Below, one piece after another: positions 40,551 through 52,178 of a stretch of 58,005 bases of DNA. The DNA comes from Fragilaria crotonensis (lineage: Eukaryota > Bacillariophyta > Fragilariophyceae > Fragilariales > Fragilariaceae). A program made the translations under genes and the position numbers. The notes beneath the pieces were generated by a model. It was given only the letters and a program-made list of their open reading frames with translations. It ran no database searches and was not told the origin of the DNA. How positions within the stretch are numbered: the stretch's first letter is position 1; each line of letters begins with the position of its first letter. The stretch is taken from assembly GCA_022925895.1 (NCBI GenBank), contig JAKSYS010000390.1:1-58005 (forward strand). The letters are read 5' to 3'.

Positions 40551-43500
40551 ATGATTGTTGTGTTCGTGGTGGATACATCACCGTCCATGTCATGTCAAGT
40601 GCTCGATAGCAGTTTATCGAAATTGGATTTGGCAAAAATGGCCGTCGAAAGTTTGAGCAAGGGATTGACCAAACGTGTCCAGGAACATAATGGTGGATTA
40701 ATGGCCGCCACAACGGCATCGACAACCATCACCATGACTCATTGGAATAACATGGGATTGGGATATAGTGGTCAAGATCAGTATCTGTTGCTGAGTACTG
40801 GACGACCACAACAACAGCAACAACAACACCATCCGAACGATCCTCCAGCGTTGGAGGAAACTTCCTCGACCGCAACCTGTGGTGCAGGAGGGAGATTACT
40901 AGTGGGTTTTGGTGACTACATTTTGGATTCCAATGAAAAGCAGGGAAGTTCGGGTGGCAGCAGCGACTATGCAAATCATTCCCACCAAGCGTTTGAGCGG
41001 GAACTGAAAAAATTGCGGGCCACCAAGTATACGCCTGGAGAACCGTTCCCGGAAGATGGCGGCGGCGCCATTGGTCTGAATGCTGCCTTGTCGGCAGGGT
41101 TGACACTCATGTCACGGTACCGACTGAAGAATCGATCCACTGAGAATTTTGGTATGGGGCGGCTGCCGTCGCCTGCCATGCTGATACCCTCCGGTGGAGC
41201 AACTGCGGCGAATGCCCTACAACCGGCGTGTTTGGTCGTACTGACGGATGGTGAATGCTTGAAACCAAATATTCCCGGCGGTGGAATGTTGGAACTCCAG
41301 TTGGGGAACATGCCACTACGAGAATTCTACCAAGAGCCATTTCGGTGGGATCAAAGAATCTTCGTTCTCGGTGTAGGGAAAGAGCAAATCTCGTCTACTC
41401 AATTTCTGCATCCATCGATCCGCGCTCTTTGTGAAGTGACTGGAGGATGTCATGCCATGTTGCGATCTGCGTCCGCGCTGTCGCAATTGACTGACCAGCT
41501 CATCAAGATGATTGCACCACCTAGACCTCCGCAGCTTCCTATTCCGGATCCACTTCGACTCCCAACGACGACACCTGCTCCGACAGCACAGAATCTAAAT
41601 CTTCCTCCAGGCTCCTTTGTTCAGGGAGCTCCCGTATGTTGTTTCCAGCACTTGAGGCTGGACCAAACGGTGAAGCATCGCCCTTGCATCGTGCTATGAT
41701 TTTTTGTACCACACCAATCACCACAAGTCGGAGTGCAGCTGCCCACATGGTGTCTTCCTGAATCGTTTTTCCCCTCCAAAAACCTCGACACACTTCCTCC
41801 CCGACTTGCTCAACCGCTATTGACATTTTCAAGGAATTACTTTTTGGTGGGCTCCTCTACCTTCGATCCTATGATGGTCATGAAGGCGCTAATCACTTGG
41901 ATCAGTTGTTGACCCTGAATCGCAAATCCCAACCTCAACATCAACTCAAATTGTTACAGCGTGACGTCTACATTTGTGAATGGTTGTCGCAGGACGGTAG
42001 ACCTGCTTCTCCTCCCTTGCCACGAGGTCGTCAGGAACACTATCCTGTTGCAGTGCGAGGAGCTGGACGATCCTTGACCGAAGTAGACGAACCCATACTC
42101 AACATTGGCATCCTTCATGTACCTCCTAATGCTACGTCACTGACTGCGCCTTGGAGTAACAACACAAAGAGCTATTCGACGTTGACGCTCCTGCCACCAG
42201 AGCCTCATATTCTCTTGCCGCTGCTGGTCAAGGCCGCTGACGCGGAGCATCGCATGTTGAAAAAGTATCCGGACAATCCTCGTCCCATTCTCTTGGACGA
42301 TTCCTGGAGATCGGAGTTGAGGGCCTACCTCTTTCGAATTCCACTGTACTATCACAATGCTCTCAAACGATGTTTACGACCACTATTGCCAACATCTGTA
42401 CACGCTCTGCTGAGCACTGAGGGAATCGAAGCGCTGGCATCGCAATGCTTTTCAAAACTGTGTTTGCAAAAGATTCGTGCCGGCGAACTGGTGCAAAAAG
42501 AAAGCAACGAACGCATGGAACGACAAGAACGACAATTGCGACGACGAGGAGTTCAGGGTGGTAACGATACTGCAATGGGGCCGATTGGTTACGGTCAATT
42601 CGATCCCCGAGCAAGTACCAGCAGCTACCTGGCGGCCCTCCGAACAATGCAACCTCCCTGGAAGGTACCGGGGTTGCGTGCACGCAGGAGCGGTGGTAGG
42701 AAGGACGATGGGAATGTCAGCGACCTTGGGTCCGTGGCGAGCGGCTTGGAATCCGACAAGGGAGCAACCGAAGTTCTTGGCGATCTACCTGCTGATTGTC
42801 TTGTTCCTTTCTATGAATCACGTCGGCGCTGGATCTTTGGAGGGTCGGGACTTACCACTCGAAACGTATTTGTGGATGGTGTATGCAACGATGGCAGCAA
42901 CTCGCAGCGCTGTGGGTCGAATCCCAAAGCTGGAGATGAATCGCTTCTAGCTGCTGCAAGGGTTGGGGTCTCAACTTTAAACAAAATGGCAACATTCAAG
43001 ATGGGGGACTATCGCGAACGATTACTCTGGACAAGAGCTCCAATTGTTGGCAATGGCTCCAACGATAGCAACGGGGTCGCGGGGACTACAGCACCAGACG
43101 GATCACCCATATGGTCGGTTGATGACGATGCCTTGCCAATTTCCTTTTTCGACCAAAAAACTGGAGAATTTTCCGACTCCGTTCAAGCTAGGGTACGATC
43201 ACGGTTGACAGTGCATTTTGGTAACCCCTTCAAGGATAAGCGAGGAGATTCGCTCATCCCTGAAGCCTTCCTGAACCAACGGCCTCCTCGCAAGCGTGTT
43301 GGGTCAGATGTGGAAGACTCAACGCCGATGACACCTCCAGGTTCACCGCCGCATGATAACTTTCCATCGGTTGAAGGTGAAGGCGAAGCCATCTTTGCTT
43401 CGCCAACTCGAAAGTCTCCGCAGCACTCAAGCTTTACTCCAACACTCACCCCGCCTCTGAAGAAACGAGAATCAGCTGATAGTCCTTCGTCCATGCCGGA

Positions 43501-44211
43501 AGGGAAACGACTAAAGAAGGACGATCCTGCTCAAAAGGAATTGAAAAGGTTTCACCTGACAAGAGACCTGACGGACCTCCAAAGCCTCCTCCACCACCAC
43601 CCGGTCCTGGGATTCCACAACGCCCCCCTTTGCCCCCAGTGCCTGCTGTTTCTCCCGCAGTTCAGAAGAAAACTGAGGCTCCGAGAAAGCCAAGGCCGCC
43701 TCCTCCTGGGCCGCCCGGTCCACCAACAGGGAAGCCGAAACCGCCTCAACGGACGCCCAACGTAGTCCCTTCGCCAAAGGCTCCACCACTCGGCGCGCCT
43801 AAGCCTCCAGGTAGCAAGGAGCCTCCTCCACCCAAGGCGCCTCCTTCGGTTCCTGCCCCGCATATTGCAAAGCAACTACAAGCGGGACCTCCTCCTGCGA
43901 AGGAACTCACAACCAAACCCCTATCTGTTGCCCCTGGAAAGGTGCCTCCACCACCATCGGGAGCACCTTTGGCGCAAAAGTCTCACACGCCTGTACCGAG
44001 AAAGCCAACTCCTCAGTCGGATCCTCCGACAATTGCGTTGGGGGCGGCAGTGGTACCCCAGGCGCCAGCTGATGTTCAGAGTCAAGACAAAAAACCAAAC
44101 GTCAATCTCCCTCCCGACTGGATAGTCTCTTGGTCTAGGAGCCAACAACGGTGGTACTATTTTAACAAGAAGACGAACACGTCGCTGTGAGAATGGCCGC
44201 CTCCGAGCTAA
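40551..44211 (+). CDS. INTS6-like Integrator subunit with proline-rich tail and WW domain
   Basis: Nuclear Integrator subunit 6 homologue; Integrator cleaves nascent snRNAs and stalled transcripts. The VWA domain starts at once (MIVVFVVDTSPSMSCQ, a MIDAS-type DxSxS). The INTS6 hallmark EPFRWDQRIFVLGVG and ALCEVTGGCHAML follow, then the middle region (LLPPEPHILLPLLVKA, WRSELRAYLFRIPLYYHNAL). Two register changes at TTT runs (41642-41644 and 43550-43552) are repaired by one T each; around 41780-41840 another break or short intron remains unresolved. The C-terminus adds a PPP-rich stretch and a WW domain (LPPDWIVSWSRSQQRWYYFN). Its second Trp position is a TGA (44188-44190), followed in frame by GAA TGG CCG and a TAA at 44209-44211. 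The Pro-rich/WW tail is not part of animal INTS6. Tail to tail with RPC3. Confidence 0.85.
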
Positions 44212-44281
44212 GCTATACTGAAGTACCATGCAACCCAAGTCGGTAACGCTACAGTTATTATGTTTTGTTACTGCATACTTC

Positions 44282-45883
44282 CTAAAAATCGTACAGTACC
44301 ATAAGAGTCTCGTCGAGCTGTACCATGCCGTGATCAAGACGTTCCAATCCCTGACAAAACTTGTTATACCGTATTTTGTCCTCTTCATGATCATTTTCGT
44401 CGGCATCTTGGTCCGTGGCGCGATCAATCCAAGCCTTCCCCACTTCCGTTTGGTGCTGCCGCCGCAAGCGCAAGTTTTTCATTGCTGTACATACCTGGTC
44501 ACGCACCGTTCGAACCAGTTGCTTATGATCAACATACCAAACGAAAACCATGCTTGCCGGGTTGTGTTGTTTGCCCTGTTGCAGGGGCATCAATTGGACC
44601 AAATTTTCGCGATAGAGTTTGTGCAAGGCGGCACGCGTATCCTTGGCCGGTTCCATCGCGGCTTCCGCCAAGGGTTCAGCCTCACTGTGACCTAGGACTC
44701 GAAGAATCGAAACAATGCGAGCCGCCAGGTCGCTTTGACTGTCGACGAGGAACTGGTGGATGGTACGATCCCTCAAATGCTTGACCAATTTCTGTGCGCA
44801 AACCGAAAACTTCCCACCAGTTGCATGGCCATGCGCCTCTTCTACCTCGTCAATAACACAAGGATAGTCAAAGTGACTAAGTTCCACCAGTGCCTTGGAC
44901 ATGTTGGAAAGGAGGCCTCCCGTCTTCTTGTCGAGGGCTTGTTGTACCGGTTTGGGGAGATAGGGAATAATATCTTGCGGAGAAAACACTTCACACGAAC
45001 GGTTGTAGGCTTGAAATTTCAACGCGGCGGTGACGATACTTCCCGCCGAGGCAACTTTATGACCATAACGTTCTGCCACCAACCTTCCAAGACAGAAAGC
45101 GCGCAGTGATTCTTGTATTAACTTCCAATGAACTGTCCACATGCAATGACGAGGCAACGTAGTCTTGTAGGGTGCGTTTCCTAATATCGAGACAATAGCT
45201 GGGTCATCCGTGGAAGAATCGGCATCGGGAGCATCTGTATCAACAGGAGGGATCTGAATGACAAAGTTTCCTTCCACGAGACGGTGCAACGTCTCTACTA
45301 CTGTTTGTCTCTGAGTGTAACGGTCTGACTTGGGAACTTCGGAGAGAGTATTGACTGTCTTCCAAACCAAATCCACAGTCTCCAGCTTCCCTTCTAATAG
45401 AAGCGTTTCGACAACCGCGGCTGCTGTTTCATCCATGACCTTCTTCACATATTCAACTATCCGTGGATACCTAGTAAGGAGACGCGCCTTGTGTGGGTCT
45501 GCAGTGTAGACGTATAGTTCACCTTTCCTTTGAACAGAACAAATGTCGTGCTGCAAGAGAACCAGAATAGCCCCACGGATCGAACTAGCTTCGACAACGT
45601 ATCCGTTGCTGCTAGGTCCTTTGGCCCGCTGCAGCTTATACTTTCCTCTCAAGACGAGTCGCTCTCGTTCTTCATTCAAGACGCGCTTGCACTCATTTCG
45701 AACGCTAAATGTGAGGGAAGCAAGCGTCATGGAGCCACCGCCCTTGACCAGGGCATCAAAAACAGTCTGGACTATCGGTCCGAAGAAATCGCGAACGCAG
45801 TTGGACGCTAACGTTAACGGCGGGTCGTGCGGGATAGAAGAGAGAGGTGACGCGTGGACGAAACCGCCAAATGTGCTTGCCAT
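44282..45883 (-). CDS. RPC3: RNA polymerase III subunit RPC3 (RPC82)
   Basis: 533 residues, the same size as human POLR3C. It is part of the RPC3/6/7 subcomplex that helps Pol III open promoters for tRNA and 5S rRNA genes. Visible family features are repeated winged-helix segments, the conserved stretch YTADPHKARLLTRYPRIVEY followed by an acidic loop and VVETLLLEGKL, the linker YRQ-type segment YTQRQTVVETLHRLVEGNFV, and a C-terminal winged helix leading to NKFCQGLERLDHGMVQLDETL, which matches the coiled tail of the family. The start ACAATGGC is good. The frame is uninterrupted, in contrast to its neighbours. Confidence 0.93.
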   Translation of the reverse strand: MASTFGGFVHASPLSSIPHDPPLTLASNCVRDFFGPIVQTVFDALVKGGGSMTLASLTFSVRNECKRVLNEERERLVLRGKYKLQRAKGPSSNGYVVEASSIRGAILVLLQHDICSVQRKGELYVYTADPHKARLLTRYPRIVEYVKKVMDETAAAVVETLLLEGKLETVDLVWKTVNTLSEVPKSDRYTQRQTVVETLHRLVEGNFVIQIPPVDTDAPDADSSTDDPAIVSILGNAPYKTTLPRHCMWTVHWKLIQESLRAFCLGRLVAERYGHKVASAGSIVTAALKFQAYNRSCEVFSPQDIIPYLPKPVQQALDKKTGGLLSNMSKALVELSHFDYPCVIDEVEEAHGHATGGKFSVCAQKLVKHLRDRTIHQFLVDSQSDLAARIVSILRVLGHSEAEPLAEAAMEPAKDTRAALHKLYRENLVQLMPLQQGKQHNPASMVFVWYVDHKQLVRTVRDQVCTAMKNLRLRRQHQTEVGKAWIDRATDQDADENDHEEDKIRYNKFCQGLERLDHGMVQLDETLMVLYDF

Positions 45884-46288
45884 TGTTTAACTTTCGCAAG
45901 AACGGATGCAATGAAACCTGATAGATGGTTTACAGTTTACAATATTGGTCTTCGTTAACGATTAAATCGTAACGAGCATTCAATGGTTAATGTAGATGAG
46001 GTGGACGCATCAATTGATATCTTTATGCTTATGTGTCGCACGATGGATAAGAAGTGATAGAACCGCTCGCCGGGACGAGGGACAGGACATACGGACAGTG
46101 GACAATGAAACATTGAAACAGGTGCACGGTAGACAGTAGAAAGCAGATACCATGCAAAGGACATGTGATCCATTATCACCAGTCCGTACTGTATTTTGTA
46201 TTTTCTACTAGTACAAGTTACAAGTACTTGTACACTTGTACCTCGTGTGATATTCAAATTCATACAATTATTATACTGTACATACCTG
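45884..46288. other. Upstream region of RPC3, ending at the CoDi-2 target site
   Basis: About 400 bp between the RPC3 start codon and the GCAAC duplication. It contains short TACAAGTACTTGTACACTTGTA repeats near 46208. CoDi-2 inserted about 0.4 kb upstream of RPC3, so it may affect its promoter. Confidence 0.5.
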
Positions 46289-46293
46289 GCAAC
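46289..46293. repeat. CoDi-2 target-site duplication, left
   Basis: GCAAC, identical to 57988-57992 after the right LTR. Confidence 0.93.
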
Positions 46294-46891
46294 TGTTAGA
46301 GATCTACTGTCACTCTGTCACACTGTCACTCGTAATTACTGTAAGGTTAAATACCATACGGTAATACGGTAGACAGTCCTTTATTTTCCTTCGTCTGTCC
46401 GTGACTCGTGCCAGTAGTTCTGCGAATCAGAACTCTGGATCCCGCGACCACACAAGGAATTTAAATCATGTTGCCCTGAGTTTCCCTAAGTATTCAAATC
46501 TGTTATGTTGTCAATTTTATTGACAACACAACTTTTACTATGGGATTCATAACTCAAACACCACTCAACAAGTGGGATTAAAGCAACATAACTTTTGTGA
46601 GACTCCAACTAATATTGAGATCTCACTTTCATTTTTCATCTACATTTTAACTTATAATTTCCACAAACCAAAAACAGTAAAGGCCTTTACTACTTAGTTC
46701 TACATCTTCTACATATTTGTAACAACAAATCTACCATCATGGTCCACATCTTCAGGACTCCTACGCCCAAAGCTGGACGATCCGTCACGTTCGCTTCCTC
46801 TCCGTCAAGTCCGACGGCAGACTTCTAGGTCCTACTAACCTTAAGTCTACCGTCGGCCAGTACTCGCGTACCGATCACACGAATACTGTCA
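46294..46891 (+). repeat. CoDi-2 5' LTR
   Basis: 598 bp. It differs from the 3' LTR only in TTTT versus TTT, G versus GG, and CC versus CCC. It contains an ATG at 46739 whose frame would run out of the LTR into the body if the CC run (about 46802) were CCC as in the 3' LTR. Confidence 0.95.
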
Positions 46892-49800
46892 TGGTTGCTC
46901 GCCTCGTACCACCGGTCCAAGGCTCTACCGTCGAGGAAAAATACTCGACCAATGTCTCCGATCATTGGTCGAATCTACCTACGGCCGTTAAGAACCTACG
47001 CTTAACTGCTATTAATTTCCCTCGCCTTTTGGATTCGCCAGCAACGGATTTAAACTCACCCTTGAAGGCAACAGAACTTTTTAAGTCCACCATGCAGAAC
47101 TTACCTCCGCCCTCCCTTGCCCCTCGCGCCTCTAGGTCCGCCTCCAAAGGCGCTAACCCTGACGCGTTCGACGCTAACGTCGACTACCCCGCCGAACTCG
47201 GCGCATCTCCTGTCCCTCCTGACACGCCCACCCATCCCGCCCTCTACAAAGGTGCCCTAGCCTATGGATCTCCGAAGAAATCCAAGCTCCCTCCCGTGTC
47301 CGTTACATCCCTTCTCCAACCACTACCCTGATGACGATCAGGATCTCCCAAACAACAAGAAGAAGAGGCGCACCTCTGAGAAAGGTCCCGCCTATTTTGA
47401 CGTCTGCAAGTTAACCTCCGACGACATCGATGATATTATTGAAGAGGATCGCAACCTCCACCCCGACGAGCGCAAGCAGCAGGCTTTGCAGCTCCACCAC
47501 AGCAGGACACTAAAGTTAGCCACAGGGCTACTTCTACCACCAAGAAGGCTGCAAAGATGCAGACCACTACAACCACAACTACCATGGACAACTACTACAA
47601 CAAAATGGGCGAAACTACAAACAAAAACGGTCCAACTACCTTACCTGCTGCATCTACCAATGTTATGAGCAATAACATTGGACCTACTGATGTTTTTACT
47701 ACAGAGGAGCACACTACTACTGCCGCCAAGCGCCGCACTAACCCCAACAAACACAACGTAATCGATCTCACCGATGATACGAACGACTTGAAAACGCCCC
47801 AGAAAGCTCCAAATTCGCCTCCCACGCTCACCTACAAGTCCAGAGCCAACACTCCAAGCATTCCTACCGAAAAGTTACCACCTTGACCAACTTTGCCCAA
47901 CCTGCTCACAATCCAATTTTCAAGCTCCCGGTGCATGAATCCATCTGGCTTCACCACCCTTCAGAAGACATGCAAAGATCTCCATGACTGTCTCTTTGCT
48001 CATCTTTTTAACCTCCCATTCCATCCTTCACCATCAAGGTATCAGCCTCCCAGCCAGAAAGCAATGCCAGGGAGAATCCAAAGAACCTCCCACACTCATC
48101 CACCCCAGTCATCCTGGCCTGGAGTCAGAAATCGCCACTTTTACCCACAGAATTGCTTCCTTCGGTTATACTCCAACCCTCACTGAGTTTACTGGCTTTC
48201 TACAGCATCATGAGGACCTTGAAGACCTTGTCATAATTGCCATCAAGATGACTGGAGATGAACAGTTGATGCCCATTCTTGATTTGCTCATCCTCGTTCG
48301 CAGCGTAATCGGGCAACGAAACTCACACTCCGTGCCGCCAGCACACCGTATGGTCGACATCCTGGCCAAATTTGAGCGAATTCCGACAGATGGTTCTCGA
48401 GAAATGACTGTTCAAAATTTTCCTCGCCCCGCGCGTATTGGTGGACGTCGACAACTCTGCAGCCTCGCGAACGCAAACTATGACGTGTCATGACCGCAGT
48501 GCTGAACTCGGGACTCGTAATTTTGTGCCGAAACCCAGATTCCGTCAAACTCCCTTCGCGTCAGCGCCACAGTCCCCGACAACCGCCGTATTTACAGTCC
48601 GTGTTATCCCGAGACACCGTCCCCGCGTCCCAACGTCAATGACCATTCTGCCGATGACGCATCCACTCGACCATTTTCCCAGCCCGCTTCGCCTACCGAT
48701 GACTCGTTTGATATCGACCCTTTGTCCACTTTGCACCACGCGGCCCTAACTGCTGAAGAAAAGGCCTTGGAATCGTACTGTGATGATGATGATACTGTCG
48801 AGTTTACTGTCGTGGACGGTACGGCGATCCAATCCAGTCCACCCCAGTGTGCCTACAGAGCCCACAATCCCACTGATCCCAGCCTTTCCTCCACTTCCTT
48901 GAGTGTCCAGCATCCTGTTCCTATCAAATTGGAAGATTTACCCTCTTCCCTGACTCTGATTGTGCTGATGTTGGTGAAAATTATTACTCCCCAGTGATAA
49001 TTCACCAACTAAGCCATCTGTTAACTTTACCCTGCTTCTGACCCTGTTCCTGACCCTGAAGTCTTACCAGAAGTTGAAATCATGCCAGAACCCATGATCA
49101 TTGAAAGCATTGAAGAGGAATTTGTGGAAGAAAGTGCAACTAACCCAATTTTGGAGGCACTTAATGAGCTACCCGAAGCAGCAATTCAACAACCAGTCCG
49201 GATGCTACCCCACTTTTTCCTGAACCACCCTAAGGCATTTGAATCCTCTTGCCCCAGTTCACCACCGCCCTTATGCAATGTTCCAGGACCCAGCTCACCA
49301 TCCATCGTCGGCCTTGATGTTCTCAGAAGCTACGCTGGACGACCCACTGAACGGTACCATCCATCTACGCGACCTACCGCTTTGCATCGAAATCAGCACC
49401 ACTATTGCAGCTTTCTGTCTCAACTTTCTCGCCGCTCCACCGGAAGTTCATCACATTCGCGACATCACGTCATCCGACATGAAGCCTATATCGCGCCACA
49501 TCACTCTCAGACACCAGATGCCAAGTCCTAACTCCTCTGTATTCCCGCGACGACAAGTTCTACCTACTCGGCATGATTCACACTCTGAACCGTGCTACCA
49601 ACTTGCTAACCCAGCATTTCACCGACGAACAACGCTCCCTTTGACCTTCGGCATCCCGGATAAGTACTACGACATCACCCGCGACTTCTACGAAAACCCT
49701 CCCTACTGCCCGATGGAAACGACATGTGCTGTCGGACTCATCTACGCGCTCCGACTCTACTACATAACCCACCACCGCCACAGCACCTACCACCGACACG

Positions 49801-52178
49801 GTTTTCGCCAACACGACCTCTACCCGAAACACTTGTTCCAGATCGCAAAGATATCAAGTCTACCGCCGCCGCTCTAAGTTTGTTCCTGATACCACTACTT
49901 TTCGGACGCTCCCCGCTTTGCTAACCATGCCTTCTTTGAAGCCGATCTTTTCCTACCTTTTGCATTCCTTATCGCGGATTGAAACGCTACCGGAAAATGT
50001 TTCGCGTGGACTTGAATTTCGCGCGCGAATCCCTATCTTGTCGCATACACGAATTCTTTTCGATTGGACGACGAGGAACAACGATCGATTGCCTTGCGAA
50101 CTGCCCAGACAATCATCCGCCTTGCCTTATTCGAACATGGTCTCATTAATCGCAAGACGCGACGACGATCGAGGGAACCAGAATTATCCAACAACCGCTT
50201 CCATATTGGCAACCTTCCACCTGCAGATCTATTCTTGTCCAACTTTGCAACCTGCTTCCCCATGATTACCAGGCCCTCCCTTGTTCAATTGGATCTTGAT
50301 GATGTCAATGATGACACACTTGCAATCAACTATGTGGTCTGCCAACCTCTGGACTTCCTCCAACTGTTTACCCTGCAACCAACTGAAGCAAATGAGGAAA
50401 CCTACTACATGGATGTCTACTCTGACCTCACTCCAGTCCCTACCAACGGCATCAACTTCTCGATTGACTTCCTTCCGCACTTGAGTATATCCTCTACCGA
50501 GTTGCGCAACTTGTGAATCCAAAGGACCCGACCGGCATTCTCCCAGGAACCATCCTCCTCCCCACGTTATCATGTTCCAAGGCTCCCACTTGCGTCCAAC
50601 TCCTACTCTAATGGTTCATCAACTGAGATTGCTAAACCTACAGCAAGAGCAGGAATCTTCCCACCACTTTCAACCATGATCAACAACCAATCATCAGCAA
50701 CAGAGATGGAGAACCCTACAACAGATTGTCAGTCCAAGCTTTGTTCAAAGCCCAACTTGCCAAACCAATTCTTTCCTATCACATTGGCGACCCGACTGGA
50801 TTCCAACCAGCGCCGCTAACCTGCGTCGCCACCCTGATTCCAGTAAGTATCACGTCGCTCGCGATCCCAAAACGGTCCCCTTTTCCTTGGCTATTCGCAT
50901 GATACCAGTTTTCACAACTGGTCCACTTGAGGAATCCATCTATCAAGCCTGGGCATTGCCACATCTCATTGATGCCCTCCGTGACCCTGAGATCCAACTT
51001 TTCAACAATCATCTTTCTTATTATTATAATGAGAAAGAGTCTCATCCTGAGTTTCCATTCATTGATCAAATGGGACCTGATTCACCCTTTTCAGCCAATG
51101 GCTACAATGGTGAGTCTAGTCTACAATGTCTGTCTTATCCTGGTTGTTATGCTGGTTACTTACCTTTTTCTATCTGTGATAGCCTAGGCTGTCCCAATCA
51201 GATGGAATTAGTTACAAGTAACAACATAATTACCTTCCAACAGGATAAAACTACATTTTCTGGACCACATTTCGCATGTCTTGCTGTAAAACTCGCCGTT
51301 CCGCTTTATTTTCCGATCCGACTCGAACCCCGGACCCCAGCACGAAATTTCTGCACAAAACGACCCACAAAACGAAAATCTTGCAGCAAACGAACCTGAA
51401 ACTACAGTTTTCACGCACGACGACCCTGACAGCGAAAATCCCACACAAAGTGACACTACCAGCGAAAATCCAACGCAAAACGATGCGAACAGCACGGAAA
51501 CTCACTCCCAACAGCTAATTTCCGACGCAGAAACCACATACGACGAACACACACAAGAAACTCAACAACTACCCGGAACTCAACCAAATCTCGCGTTTAC
51601 CACCAAACTCGCCCGAAACAAGCAGTTCACAAGCCAAAACACCCTCTAACTCACCTCCAACTGCAAATCTACAACTGGCCCTCTTCAACGCTTTCCGATG
51701 CATTTTCAGGCATTCTCACGCCAAAAACGTAAAATTACCTCACGATCCGGCCACAACCGACTCGAACCCACAACCTCCGATTTCAACAACTTTTTCGACG
51801 ACGCCCAAAATTATACCTTCCAAAACTTACCACCCCGGAATTCGAACCTCAACCACCAAATCCGTCACAAAATCTTTCGCAACCCCAAACTCAACAAAGC
51901 AAAATTATTCAACCTCCCAATACGAAACCTACCAAATCTACACAAAAACGGCCAATTCTGAAAATGATCACCAAACTCCTCCAGAAACTCAAAAACTCGC
52001 CTCCGCGCCCAACTCCGCGCCAGGCGACCCATGCCACCTTTGCATACCCACCAACTGTCGACACCTTCTTTGACGACGACACCGATCATGACTCAGAGCA
52101 AGAGCCAAAACACATCCAGCAGACATCGCCTGACGCACTCACATCCTCCACGCGAACCGACTTCACTTATCCCCAATT
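46739..52178 (+). CDS. CoDi-2 5' coding region of unknown function
   Basis: Starts at MVHIFRTPTPKAGRSVTF inside the 5' LTR, passes through the primer site (VMVARLVPPVQ) and continues for about 5 kb before the Gag core. It is coding-like but split over frames: 46891-47331; a Lys/Asp segment near 47340; a Thr-rich segment near 47560; and longer stretches at 48200-48490, 49080-49880, 50064-50516 and 50887-51260. Typical pieces are GLINRKTRRRSREPELSNN and ALPHLIDALRDPEIQLF. No known domain is visible. It may be an N-terminal extension of Gag or a separate ORF0. Boundaries to the Gag core are approximate. Confidence 0.6.
46892..46905 (+). other. CoDi-2 probable primer-binding site
   Basis: TGGTTGCTCGCCTC directly after the LTR end CTGTCA. 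The TGG start fits pairing with a tRNA ending in CCA. The site overlaps the reading frame. Confidence 0.55.
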
